A stretch of 9,526 nucleotides of DNA, taken from Gammaproteobacteria bacterium RIFCSPHIGHO2_12_FULL_37_34. GTDB taxonomy: Bacteria > Pseudomonadota > Gammaproteobacteria > DSM-16500. Shown piece after piece: positions 1 through 6,360 of this stretch. The notes under the pieces were generated by a model. That model was not told the DNA's origin, searched no databases, and saw only the letters and a list, made by a program, of their open reading frames with translations. The position numbers were made by a program, and so were the translations under genes. How positions within the stretch are numbered: the first letter of the stretch is position 1; each line of letters begins with the position of its first letter. The DNA lies in contig MGXW01000021.1 in assembly GCA_001801495.1 (NCBI GenBank), positions 1 through 9,526 on the forward strand, read 5' to 3'.

Positions 1-168
1 CAATTCTCTCACCATGTTGCCCGCTTGGCCACCAGAAAACACACTGGTTAGAGCATTTGATACCCAATCATGTGCGACGAGCAACCATTGCATCCCTTGC
101 TCAGCATAAGAGGTAAATAAAATGATAAGAATACTGAGAGTAATGAGAATAAGGCTGTGTTTTAACAT
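1..168 (-). CDS. Small membrane-anchored protein, unidentified, C-terminus cut by window edge
   Basis: An open frame of 56 codons begins with ATG at 168-166 and runs off the left edge without a stop. A Shine-Dalgarno-like AAAGGAAA lies a few bases upstream on the minus strand, and an in-frame TAA sits just above it, so the start is well placed. Residues about 4-20 (HSLILITLSILIILFTS) form a hydrophobic segment that could be a signal peptide or a membrane anchor. The next part, around residues 25-50, is mixed and Trp/Gly-containing (GMQWLLVAHDW, then FSGGQAGN). I do not recognise the family. The gene lies 49 bases after yadH on the same strand with no visible terminator between them, so it is probably the last gene, or one of the last, of the exporter operon. 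Role unknown. Confidence 0.7.
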   Translation of the reverse strand, partial: MLKHSLILITLSILIILFTSYAEQGMQWLLVAHDWVSNALTSVFSGGQAGNMVREL

Positions 169-217
169 ACAATATTTTCCTTTACTTTGTTTATCTCTTT
201 TTCCATGATCATATCAT

Positions 218-1003
218 TTAAACTTTTATCCCCACACCTTTTTGTAGTAATAGCCAAGCCCAAAAAAACATGCTGGCTAATAACATACCGATGACACTAA
301 AACCAATATAAATATTTAAATCAGAAATGCCAAGTAAACCATAGCGAAAAGTATCTACAATGGCAAGCACGGGATTGCATAATGAAATCGATTGCCAAAT
401 AGGGGGTAATTGTTTAATAGAATAAAAAACTCCGCCAAGGTAAGTAAGTGGTGTGAGTACAAACGTTGGGATAAATGAAATATCATCAAAACGTTTTGCG
501 TAAATGGCATTAATTAACCCACCTAATGAAAATACCATAGCAGCAAGTATAGCTGTGTTTAGAATAATAAGAGGATGATAAATAGGAACATGTGTAAATA
601 GGAAAGAAACAAGTATAACAATAATGCCAACCGCTAAGCCGCGTATCGTTCCACCCAACATAAAACCAAGTAAAATAACAATATTGTTCATGGGGGAAAC
701 CAACATTTCTTCTATACTTTTATTAAATTTAGTAAGGAAAAAAGAAGACGCTGTGTTGGCGTAAGCATTTGTCATGATAGACATCATGATGAGTCCCGGA
801 ACAATATATTGAATATAACTATAACCATCAATATGATTAATTTGCGAGCCAATGAATTTTCCAAAAATGACAAAATATAAACTCATGGTGATTGCAGGCG
901 GCAATAAGGTTTGTGACCAAATGCGCATAAAGCGCAAAATTTCTTTGCGCATAATGGTTTGTAAAGCAATGATGTTTGTATAAAAACGAAAGCGTTCATT
1001 CAT
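218..1003 (-). CDS. yadH: ABC-2 type exporter permease, YadH family
   Basis: This is the membrane subunit of an ABC-2 exporter, expected in the inner membrane with the ATPase encoded just upstream. The 261 residues match the usual length of E. coli YadH (about 256). The N-terminal amphipathic stretch (KEILRFMRIWSQTLLPP, 20-36) leads into roughly six membrane segments near 33-52, 63-85, 107-136, 145-166, 175-195 and 232-254. Family-typical stretches are YIVPGLIMMSIMTNAYAN (66-83) and the conserved FDDISFIPTFVLTPLTYLGG (172-191). The start overlaps the end of yadG by 8 bases, indicating translational coupling. From memory the sequence is closely similar to E. coli YadH over its whole length. 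The exported substrate is not known for this family and nothing nearby names it. The product appears intact. Confidence 0.93.
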   Translation of the reverse strand: MNERFRFYTNIIALQTIMRKEILRFMRIWSQTLLPPAITMSLYFVIFGKFIGSQINHIDGYSYIQYIVPGLIMMSIMTNAYANTASSFFLTKFNKSIEEMLVSPMNNIVILLGFMLGGTIRGLAVGIIVILVSFLFTHVPIYHPLIILNTAILAAMVFSLGGLINAIYAKRFDDISFIPTFVLTPLTYLGGVFYSIKQLPPIWQSISLCNPVLAIVDTFRYGLLGISDLNIYIGFSVIGMLLASMFFWAWLLLQKGVGIKV

Positions 1004-1916
1004 GTTTACTTTCCGAAATGAGATGTATAAATAATTCTTCTAAACGATTCGTTTTGTTTCGCATGCTAGCAATACGAATGTGTTGTGTGGTGAGTAATTG
1101 AAATAAATCGTTAATCGATTGCCCACGCCGTATTTCAATTTCAAGCGTTGTCGGATCTAAGAGACGATGATGATAATCATGCAATTGTAAAGAATCAGGT
1201 ACAGATTGTTCAGTATCAAAAACAACTGTTTGCACGTATAAACGATTAATGAGAGATTTCATATCAGCGTGTTCAATGATTTCACCATGATCAATAATAG
1301 CGACATGTTTACAAAGATGTTCAGCTTCTTCAAGATAGTGGGTAGTTAAAATAATCGTGGTTCCTTGTTGATTCAGTTGAGCGAGAAAATCCCATAAGGT
1401 GTGGCGAAGCTCAATATCTACTCCTGCTGTTGGTTCATCAAGTATGAGCAATTTTGGCTCATTCATTAAGGCTCTTGCAATCATCAAGCGCCTTTTCATA
1501 CCGCCCGATAAACGCATAGCAGGTTGATCACGCATTTCCCATAGCCCCACTTTTTTTAGATAAATTTCCATGCGCTTAATAGCAATATGTTTTGGGATGC
1601 CATAAAAACCTGCTTGATTAATTAAAATATGTGAAATTTTTTCAAATTGCCCAAAATTAATTTCTTGAGGAACAATACCAATAAATGATTTTGCTAAAGC
1701 TAGTTCACAGTCCGTATCATGACCAAATACGAAGACTTTACCAGATGTTTTTTTTACCAGGGAACAAACAATACTGATGGTGGTTGATTTACCCGCACCA
1801 TTTTGTCCTAATAAAGCAAAGAAATCGCCGCGAGCCACATCAAGATTAATGCCTTTTAAAGCAGAGGTGCCATTTGCATATGTTTTTGTCAGTTGTTTTA
1901 CGTTTAGCGCGGACAT
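996..1916 (-). CDS. yadG: ABC transporter ATP-binding subunit, YadG family
   Basis: This is the cytoplasmic ATPase that powers the YadH-type permease. All nucleotide-binding motifs are visible in order: Walker A GQNGAGKST (37-45), Q-loop PQE (83-85), ABC signature LSGGM (136-140), Walker B LLILDEP (156-162) and the H-loop histidine in TTHYLEEAE (H193). The 306-residue length matches YadG (about 308). The roughly 80 residues after the ATPase core form the C-terminal extension common to ABC-2 partners. Its ATG lies inside the end of rdgB (13-base overlap, other frame), and its end overlaps yadH by 8 bases, so rdgB-yadG-yadH are probably translated as a coupled set. A drug-resistance or polysaccharide exporter ATPase would look similar, but the pairing with a YadH-like permease favours YadG. 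Confidence 0.94.
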   Translation of the reverse strand: MSALNVKQLTKTYANGTSALKGINLDVARGDFFALLGQNGAGKSTTISIVCSLVKKTSGKVFVFGHDTDCELALAKSFIGIVPQEINFGQFEKISHILINQAGFYGIPKHIAIKRMEIYLKKVGLWEMRDQPAMRLSGGMKRRLMIARALMNEPKLLILDEPTAGVDIELRHTLWDFLAQLNQQGTTIILTTHYLEEAEHLCKHVAIIDHGEIIEHADMKSLINRLYVQTVVFDTEQSVPDSLQLHDYHHRLLDPTTLEIEIRRGQSINDLFQLLTTQHIRIASMRNKTNRLEELFIHLISESKHE

Positions 1917-2506
1917 AATTTTTCCGGTAATCGATGCAGCAATTGTTGTAATGCCATACCACGATGACTCATTTTATTTTTAATGGTTAATGATAATTGA
2001 GCTGCTGTTTTCTTTTTAGAAGGGATATAGAAAACAGGATCATAACCAAAGCCTTTATTACCTTTTATTTGATGTGAAATGCTACCGTGCCATTTTCCAT
2101 CACAAATGAGTGGGATGGGGTCTTGCTCACATAATAGACATACTAAAACACAATAAAAATAAGCATGACGATCTTGATCAGGAATATCTTTTAACTCCGC
2201 TAATAATTTTTTTATATGATCATGCGATGTTGCATTATCGCCTGCATAACGCGCAGAGTAAATACCAGGTGCGCCGTTTAATGCGCTTACCACCAAACCA
2301 GAGTCATCGGCAATAGCAGGTAAGCCGGTGGTTCGGCTAGCGTGTCTTGCTTTAATCAATGCATTTTCAACAAAAGTTAAGCCTGTTTCTTCGATTTCAC
2401 TTATATTAAAAGCAGCTTGTGAAACGAGTTTAATAGGTAGTTTTCGTATCAATGCATTTAATTCTTGAAGTTTATTTTGATTATTGCTAGCAAGGACTAT
2501 CTTCAT
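1904..2506 (-). CDS. rdgB: Non-canonical purine NTP pyrophosphatase (dITP/XTP), RdgB/HAM1 family
   Basis: The enzyme hydrolyses dITP, ITP and XTP to the monophosphate plus pyrophosphate, keeping deaminated purines out of DNA and RNA; it is cytoplasmic. At 200 residues it is full length for the family. Motifs seen are the N-terminal SNNQNK (7-12), where family members usually read (T/S)xNxxK, the metal-binding/catalytic ADDSGL (66-71), the substrate loop FGYDPVF (153-159) and the terminal SHR (180-182). The ATG lies 5 bases after the yggT stop, and the 3' end overlaps yadG. The proC-yggT-rdgB order is common in gammaproteobacteria and supports the call. It lacks internal disruption. The cysteine-rich stretch YCVLVCLLCEQ (118-128) is a minor oddity. 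Confidence 0.95.
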   Translation of the reverse strand: MKIVLASNNQNKLQELNALIRKLPIKLVSQAAFNISEIEETGLTFVENALIKARHASRTTGLPAIADDSGLVVSALNGAPGIYSARYAGDNATSHDHIKKLLAELKDIPDQDRHAYFYCVLVCLLCEQDPIPLICDGKWHGSISHQIKGNKGFGYDPVFYIPSKKKTAAQLSLTIKNKMSHRGMALQQLLHRLPEKLCPR

Positions 2507-2511
2507 TTGCT

Positions 2512-3084
2512 TTACCCAAGCGATGTACCAAATCCTGCGGCCATTAAAGGAGCAACCAATATAATATTTAACAATTGTAAAGTAATGAGTGCTGGAATAG
2601 GGGAAATATCTATGCCGCCAATTCGAGGCGTAATGCGTTGAAAGGGTTGCATGACTGGCGCTGTGAACTGGTAAAGTAAGTGATTAAGCCAGGATCCGGG
2701 TTGTACCCAGGTTAATACTGCTTGTATTAAAATAGCGTAGAAAAATATTTGGATGATTAAATTTAAGGTATCACCAAGAGCAAGTAGCAGTAAGCCAACA
2801 AAATTTGGCGCACCAAATGCGAGCATAGCGAGTAAAACAAATTTAATTATTTCGAGAATAAGTGTGAGCACAATACTCGATAGTTCAAAATTGCGAATAG
2901 TAGGTAGGATACGACGCAATGGCTTAACAAGAAAATCAGTGAGTTTCACGACAAACTGAGTGATGGGATCAAAATAATTTGCTTTTACATACACCAGAAT
3001 GATACGAATCACTAATACAGTTAAGTAGAGATCGAATAAGGTTTTGATCAAAAATAACAATCCTGAATTCAAAGTGTTTGACAT
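2512..3084 (-). CDS. yggT: YggT family integral membrane protein
   Basis: The 190-residue, very hydrophobic protein is the length of E. coli YggT (188). It shows the family's duplicated layout. The first half has a membrane segment near residues 10-32, then a short amphipathic loop with the LTDFLVKPLRRILP motif (48-61). The second half repeats this with a segment near 105-125, then APVMQPFQRITPRIGGIDISPI (141-162). The two Pro/Arg loops are the repeated YGGT signature. Function is not firmly known; homologues have been linked to osmotic or ion stress and to cell-division-associated gene clusters. The ATG is 4 bases after the proC stop and the stop is 5 bases before rdgB, so the gene sits inside a compact operon. 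Confidence 0.93.
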   Translation of the reverse strand: MSNTLNSGLLFLIKTLFDLYLTVLVIRIILVYVKANYFDPITQFVVKLTDFLVKPLRRILPTIRNFELSSIVLTLILEIIKFVLLAMLAFGAPNFVGLLLLALGDTLNLIIQIFFYAILIQAVLTWVQPGSWLNHLLYQFTAPVMQPFQRITPRIGGIDISPIPALITLQLLNIILVAPLMAAGFGTSLG

Positions 3085-3088
3085 TTTT

Positions 3089-3901
3089 TTATCCCAATTC
3101 TTCTGATCGTCTCACAGCAGCTTGTATTGCTTTTTCAAAGATTTTACGTATCTGGTTTTCTTCCAATACAGCGATCGCTTTTTCAGTAGTGCCACCGGGA
3201 GAAGTCACTTTTTGTCTGAGCTCCTCTAACGAATGATCACTCTCTATTGCCATACGCGCAGCTCCTAGGGCAGTTTCCTTTACAAGCAATAAAGCGGTCT
3301 CCTGAGGTAAGCCTAATTGTTGCGCAGCTTGTTGTAAAGCTTCCATCACTAAAAAAAAATAAGCAGGACCACTACCAGATAAGGCAGTTACCACATCCAT
3401 GAGTTTTTCTTGGGGCAACCAAACAATGATGCCTACGGAGCGCAAAATGGATTCAGCGGTATTCAGTTGCTGTTTGCTTACATCAGTATTTGCATATAGC
3501 GCTGTTGCACCAGCACCTATTAAAGCAGGTATATTGGGCATGGCGCGCACCACTTGTATGTTCTTGCCTAAGGAGCACAGAATACTATTAATGCTTATGC
3601 CACTTACAATAGAAATAATCAAAGGGCGATGCTTTTGGATGGTAGGAGCAAGCTCCATTGCTACTGCTTGGAAAATTTGTGGTTTAACAGCAAAAATAAT
3701 AACATCTGCCGATTCACAGGCTTTAATATTGTTGGTGGAAGTATGAATGTGAAAATAGTGGTGCAACTGTTCTAATTTTTCTTTATTAGGGCAGGTTCCC
3801 CATAATTTATGAGCTGGATGCCCACTTTTGATTAATCCGTTAATGAGGCTACTGCCCATATTACCTGTACCGATAATAGCGATGATGGGTGTATTAGTCA
3901 T
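3089..3901 (-). CDS. proC: Pyrroline-5-carboxylate reductase (proline biosynthesis)
   Basis: This cytoplasmic enzyme reduces 1-pyrroline-5-carboxylate to L-proline with NAD(P)H, the last step of proline synthesis. The 270-residue length is normal. An N-terminal Rossmann fold carries GTGNMGSSLI (11-20), followed by the conserved AVKPQ (71-75). The C-terminal dimer domain carries ALSGSGPAY (173-181) and the signature KVTSPGGTTEKAI (231-243). The start is placed by the Rossmann strand directly after MTNTP; no convincing Shine-Dalgarno is visible upstream, which may mean weak initiation. The gene begins a tight run with yggT (4-base gap). In many gammaproteobacteria yggS directly precedes proC; here the DUF4015 gene and a toxin-antitoxin pair lie between them. 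Confidence 0.96.
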   Translation of the reverse strand: MTNTPIIAIIGTGNMGSSLINGLIKSGHPAHKLWGTCPNKEKLEQLHHYFHIHTSTNNIKACESADVIIFAVKPQIFQAVAMELAPTIQKHRPLIISIVSGISINSILCSLGKNIQVVRAMPNIPALIGAGATALYANTDVSKQQLNTAESILRSVGIIVWLPQEKLMDVVTALSGSGPAYFFLVMEALQQAAQQLGLPQETALLLVKETALGAARMAIESDHSLEELRQKVTSPGGTTEKAIAVLEENQIRKIFEKAIQAAVRRSEELG

Positions 3902-3924
3902 ATTGATTTCTATAAATTTGGATG

Positions 3925-3941
3925 AGATAGATCAACTATCT
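3925..3941 (-). repeat. Short inverted repeat between the DUF4015 gene and proC
   Basis: The arms AGATAG and CTATCT are perfect 6-base complements around a 5-base loop, beginning at the stop codon of the DUF4015 gene. There is no T-run after it in the direction of transcription, so it is not a canonical intrinsic terminator. It could weakly protect the upstream message or be chance in AT-rich DNA. Confidence 0.35.
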
Positions 3942-4807
3942 TACTGCATATTTTGTAGCACATGAAATAAATTTTCGTAGCGATTATGCGGGCTCCACGC
4001 GTACCACCCATCAGCATTAGCCGCCTCAACTGCTTTAATTTGTGCTTTAATATATTCAAATTTTTGAGGTTGAGTCATGCGATAGTGATAATTAGATAAT
4101 TCAATATAAGCATACATTTTCATTGGCATATTATTATTAAATTGTTGTTTAATACTGGTCAGTGATTTATAGACAGTTTGATAAGGCGTTTTGTAATGTT
4201 CTGCAAATGGAACATAATGTGAAGGATAAACCATAGGGCAAATAGCATCGACACTTTGTGAAAATAATTTGATATTTTGCCCAATATATTTTGATTCGCC
4301 GAAACTTGTGATACCAAACACATCCACTTGCAAGGGAATACCCTGCCCTGATAATTTACTTTTATACCATTTAATAATGGTGTGAATATCTTTTGCATTT
4401 TCAGACGACGGTTTTTGTTTAGTATTATAACGAATATAATCTAACTGGATTTCTTTTGCGCCCCAATCCACTGCTTGTTTGACTAATTTGTATTTTCTTT
4501 GCCAAAGTTCAGGTGATTTTACTGCATATCTCGTACCACCATCAGGAAACATAACAATACGCGCAACATAGTTAATATGATTATCGTCTAATCGTTGTAA
4601 GTTATCTCGATATCGCTTAGATGGGGTTTCAAGATCAATGACAAAAGTATTAATTTTTGCAGCTTTAGCATGTTTAATCAAATAACTAAGAAAGGCAGTG
4701 TTTTCAAAGGTATATTGGGTAAGATAAATGCCTTTTACGTTGGCATCAGCTGCTTTAGTAAAGATAAAAAATAGAAGTAATAAAAATAATAAATGATTTT
4801 TAGACAT
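3941..4807 (-). CDS. Secreted DUF4015-type putative glycoside hydrolase
   Basis: This 288-residue protein starts with a clear signal peptide: MSKNHLLFLLLLFFIFTKAADA, with probable cleavage after about residue 20-22. It is therefore exported to the periplasm or beyond, or stays anchored. The rest matches the TIM-barrel-like DUF4015 putative glycosyl hydrolase family. Visible motifs are GIYLTQYT (26-33), FVIDLE (55-60), ARIVMFPD (82-89), EIQLDYIRYN (119-128), VDVFG (161-165), ICPMVYPSHY (189-198) and ADGWYAWSPHNRYENL (265-280). The acidic residues in EIQLDYIRY and VDVFG are candidates for catalysis by analogy to other barrel glycosidases. Substrate unknown; cell-wall or surface polysaccharide is a guess. 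It lies 97 bases after the antitoxin gene and 39 bases before proC, and a candidate promoter precedes it. Confidence 0.85.
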   Translation of the reverse strand: MSKNHLLFLLLLFFIFTKAADANVKGIYLTQYTFENTAFLSYLIKHAKAAKINTFVIDLETPSKRYRDNLQRLDDNHINYVARIVMFPDGGTRYAVKSPELWQRKYKLVKQAVDWGAKEIQLDYIRYNTKQKPSSENAKDIHTIIKWYKSKLSGQGIPLQVDVFGITSFGESKYIGQNIKLFSQSVDAICPMVYPSHYVPFAEHYKTPYQTVYKSLTSIKQQFNNNMPMKMYAYIELSNYHYRMTQPQKFEYIKAQIKAVEAANADGWYAWSPHNRYENLFHVLQNMQ

Positions 4808-4832
4808 CCTATAACTTACCTCACATCCTATT

Positions 4833-4862
4833 ATTATATATTTTTATTCTAGCAAACTACAA
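4833..4862 (-). promoter_or_regulatory. Candidate sigma70 promoter of the DUF4015 gene
   Basis: On the minus strand a perfect TATAAT (4838-4833) is preceded after 18 bases by TTGTAG (4862-4857). Transcription would start near 4826, just before a GAGG ribosome-binding element (4822-4819) and the ATG at 4807. The -35 match is only moderate and the region is AT-rich, so a chance match is possible. If real, it would let DUF4015-proC-yggT-rdgB-yadG-yadH be expressed apart from the toxin-antitoxin pair. Confidence 0.5.
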
Positions 4863-4888
4863 ACGATACTCTCGTTACAATGTTGTAA
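4862..4888. repeat. Two overlapping short inverted repeats upstream of the DUF4015 promoter
   Basis: TTACAA and TTGTAA (4875-4880 and 4883-4888) form a near-perfect dyad with a 2-base centre. AACGA and TCGTT (4862-4866 and 4872-4876) form a second dyad sharing two bases with the first. Both lie directly at or upstream of the candidate -35 box. They could be regulator-binding sites or a weak hairpin after the antitoxin gene; no T-run follows, so a terminator is unlikely. Confidence 0.35.
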
Positions 4889-4904
4889 AAATTGCTTATA
4901 TTCC

Positions 4905-5267
4905 CTAAGCCGCTGCTCCTTCATTATGATGTGAACTACCAGATAAAAGTACTCCTAGTCCTTTTTCTCCAACAAGATTAAGTAATCTCAAAGATGTTCC
5001 TCTTGGATGTTTTTCACCTTGCTCCCATTGTCTTACAGTAGATAGGGTCGTATTTAAAAATTTAGCAAAAACAGGCTGACTAACCTTCTCACGTAAACGG
5101 ATACTTTTAATTTGTCTTGGCGATAATTTCTTAATTTTAGGAAGACACAACTCATCAAACTCCCTCATAGTGATAGCATCGATGATATTGGCATCATATA
5201 AACCTTTTGCTGTTTCATGGACAGTTTCTAATATGCTTGGATGTTTTTCTTTTTTTGCAGTTTTCAT
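4905..5267 (-). CDS. XRE/HigA-like antitoxin (NadS-type)
   Basis: The 120-residue protein is the second gene of a type II toxin-antitoxin pair and should neutralise the RelE-like toxin encoded upstream and repress their shared promoter. The helix-turn-helix covers about residues 52-88: QIKSIRLREKVSQPVFAKFL, then NTTLSTVRQWEQGEKHPRG. The N-terminal part (ETVHETAKGLYDANIIDAITMREFDELCLP) is typical of HigA/NadS-type antitoxins as I recall them. The ATG overlaps the toxin stop by 4 bases (ATGA), with a strong GAGGTGA ribosome-binding site 6 bases upstream inside the toxin gene, consistent with ample antitoxin synthesis. The C-terminal tail (LSGSSHHNEGAAA) is low in hydrophobic residues and may be flexible. 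No disruption is seen. Confidence 0.92.
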   Translation of the reverse strand: MKTAKKEKHPSILETVHETAKGLYDANIIDAITMREFDELCLPKIKKLSPRQIKSIRLREKVSQPVFAKFLNTTLSTVRQWEQGEKHPRGTSLRLLNLVGEKGLGVLLSGSSHHNEGAAA

Positions 5268-5632
5268 GACATCACCTCGTATAAATCGCCGTTAGCAATC
5301 ATTTCTTTTAACTCACTGTCAGGAGCATCTAATAAGCCTTGAGCTAATTTTTTTAGTGCTTTTTCCTCTTGTTCATTTATATTATCACGCTGGTTCTTTG
5401 AAAACCCGTAAACAAAAATAGTCCTATGCTCTTTTTGAAAAACGACGATGGTTCTAAAACCACCCCGTTTCCCCTCTCCTTTCCGCGCTATACGTTTCTT
5501 AACTAAGTAACCCCCTAAACTAGCATCAACTAATCCTCGATCTATTTCCTTAGCAGCTTTTAAAAGTGTCGAGTCGTTTAAGCCTTCAGACTTTGCCCAT
5601 TTTAAAAACATTTTGTTTTTAAAGATTCTCAT
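5264..5632 (-). CDS. RelE-superfamily toxin (PF06296/DUF1044-like)
   Basis: This 122-residue basic protein is the first gene of a toxin-antitoxin operon. The fold family is read from stretches typical of the RelE/DUF1044 group: FKNKMFLKWAK (4-14), GGYLVKKRIAR (40-50), GEGKRGGFRTIVVF (52-65), HRTIFVYGFSKNQRDNI (69-85) and a terminal helix EEKALKKLAQGLL (89-101). RelE-superfamily toxins are mostly ribosome-dependent mRNA endonucleases; that activity is inferred here, and the conserved basic residues around K55-R60 and the FSKNQRDN stretch would be the likely active region. The ATG at 5632 is preceded by AAGGAA and a strong promoter. Toxin-first order with a 4-base overlap into the antitoxin resembles higBA. 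The gene is intact, so the system may be functional. Confidence 0.9.
   Translation of the reverse strand: MRIFKNKMFLKWAKSEGLNDSTLLKAAKEIDRGLVDASLGGYLVKKRIARKGEGKRGGFRTIVVFQKEHRTIFVYGFSKNQRDNINEQEEKALKKLAQGLLDAPDSELKEMIANGDLYEVMS
5272..5278 (-). promoter_or_regulatory. Strong ribosome-binding site of the antitoxin inside the toxin gene
   Basis: GAGGTGA on the minus strand lies within the last codons of the toxin gene, close to the ideal distance from the antitoxin ATG (5267). It is a better Shine-Dalgarno than that of any other gene in the window, which fits the need for excess antitoxin. Confidence 0.75.
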
Positions 5633-5647
5633 TTACGTTCCTTTCCA

Positions 5648-5662
5648 TAAGTATACCACTTA
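5648..5662. promoter_or_regulatory. Palindrome overlapping the toxin-antitoxin -10 box, probable operator
   Basis: TAAGT-ATACC-ACTTA has perfect 5-base arms around a 5-base centre. It covers the -10 box. Type II antitoxins with a helix-turn-helix commonly bind such sites to repress their own operon, so this is the best candidate for autoregulation by the encoded XRE antitoxin. Binding is inferred. Confidence 0.6.
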
Positions 5663-5677
5663 GTGTTGTATTTTCAA
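5650..5677 (-). promoter_or_regulatory. Sigma70-like promoter of the toxin-antitoxin operon
   Basis: TTGAAA (5677-5672) and TATACT (5655-5650) are separated by 16 bases on the minus strand. The start point would fall near 5643, leaving a leader of about ten bases that contains AAGGAA before the toxin ATG at 5632. Each box matches the consensus at five of six (-10) and four of six (-35) positions. Confidence 0.7.
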
Positions 5678-5688
5678 CTCTCTTGATT

Positions 5689-6360
5689 TTATCTATCCCC
5701 AAAAATAGCTGTGCCGATACGCACCATGGTTGATCCTTCAGCAATCGCTGCTTCAAAATCATAAGACATACCCATGGATAACGTATCAAGGGGTAAACCT
5801 TTATTCTTTAATGCTTGGAATTTCAAAGATAATTGATGAAAACCGCGTCTTTTAGCATCAATATGTTGTTCTGGTTTTGGAATAGCCATGAGTCCACGCA
5901 GGGTTAGTTTGGGTAAATCTTGGCAATAAGAAATCAAAGATTCAACTTCTGATAAAGAAATGCCAGACTTCGTTATTTCATTATCAATATTAACCTGAAT
6001 ACAAATATTTAATTTTGGAAGATGATCTGGACGTTGATCGTTTAATCTCCGCGCTATTTTTGTGCTATCCACACTTTGCACCCAATCAAAATGCTCAGCA
6101 ATTTTTCGGGTTTTATTGCTTTGAATAGGGCCAATAAAATGCCATTTGAGATTATCAAAATGAACCATTTTGAGAAGAGCCTCTTGTACATAGCTCTCAC
6201 CAAAAGAGAATTGACCAGCACTCGCTGCTTGCTTGATTTTTTCTATGGATTGTTTTTTGCTGACTGCAAGCAAACAAACAGAACCTGGTTCTCGTCCATA
6301 TTTCTTCTCATATAAAGTAATTAAATTTTTAATACGATTGAGATCTTTCTCAATTTGCAT
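5689..6360 (-). CDS. yggS: PLP homeostasis protein, YggS/PROSC family
   Basis: This cytoplasmic pyridoxal-phosphate-binding protein balances free PLP and affects amino-acid metabolism; no catalytic activity is established for the family. The 223 residues form a single alanine-racemase-like barrel domain. The PLP lysine is K35 in LAVSKKQS (31-38). Other family motifs are FGESYVQE (53-60), WHFIGPIQSNKTR (73-85), CIQVNIDNEITKSG (120-133), LRGLMAI (154-160) and the terminal LSMGMSYDFEAAIAEGSTM with VRIGTAIFG (194-221). The ATG overlaps the 3' end of pckA by 11 bases with no strong ribosome-binding site, suggesting coupling to pckA translation. yggS usually sits next to proC; here they are about 1.8 kb apart, with three genes between. 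Confidence 0.95.
   Translation of the reverse strand: MQIEKDLNRIKNLITLYEKKYGREPGSVCLLAVSKKQSIEKIKQAASAGQFSFGESYVQEALLKMVHFDNLKWHFIGPIQSNKTRKIAEHFDWVQSVDSTKIARRLNDQRPDHLPKLNICIQVNIDNEITKSGISLSEVESLISYCQDLPKLTLRGLMAIPKPEQHIDAKRRGFHQLSLKFQALKNKGLPLDTLSMGMSYDFEAAIAEGSTMVRIGTAIFGDR

Noticed and set aside
163..206. A 14-codon minus-strand reading frame (MEKEINKVKENIVC) between yadH and the small membrane gene.
   Set aside because: It is very short and lacks a ribosome-binding site; its end overlaps the better-supported ATG at 168. It probably reflects the leader of the downstream gene.
3399..3746. A 115-codon plus-strand frame.
   Set aside because: It lies wholly opposite proC, whose motifs are all intact, and its translation has no family-like features.
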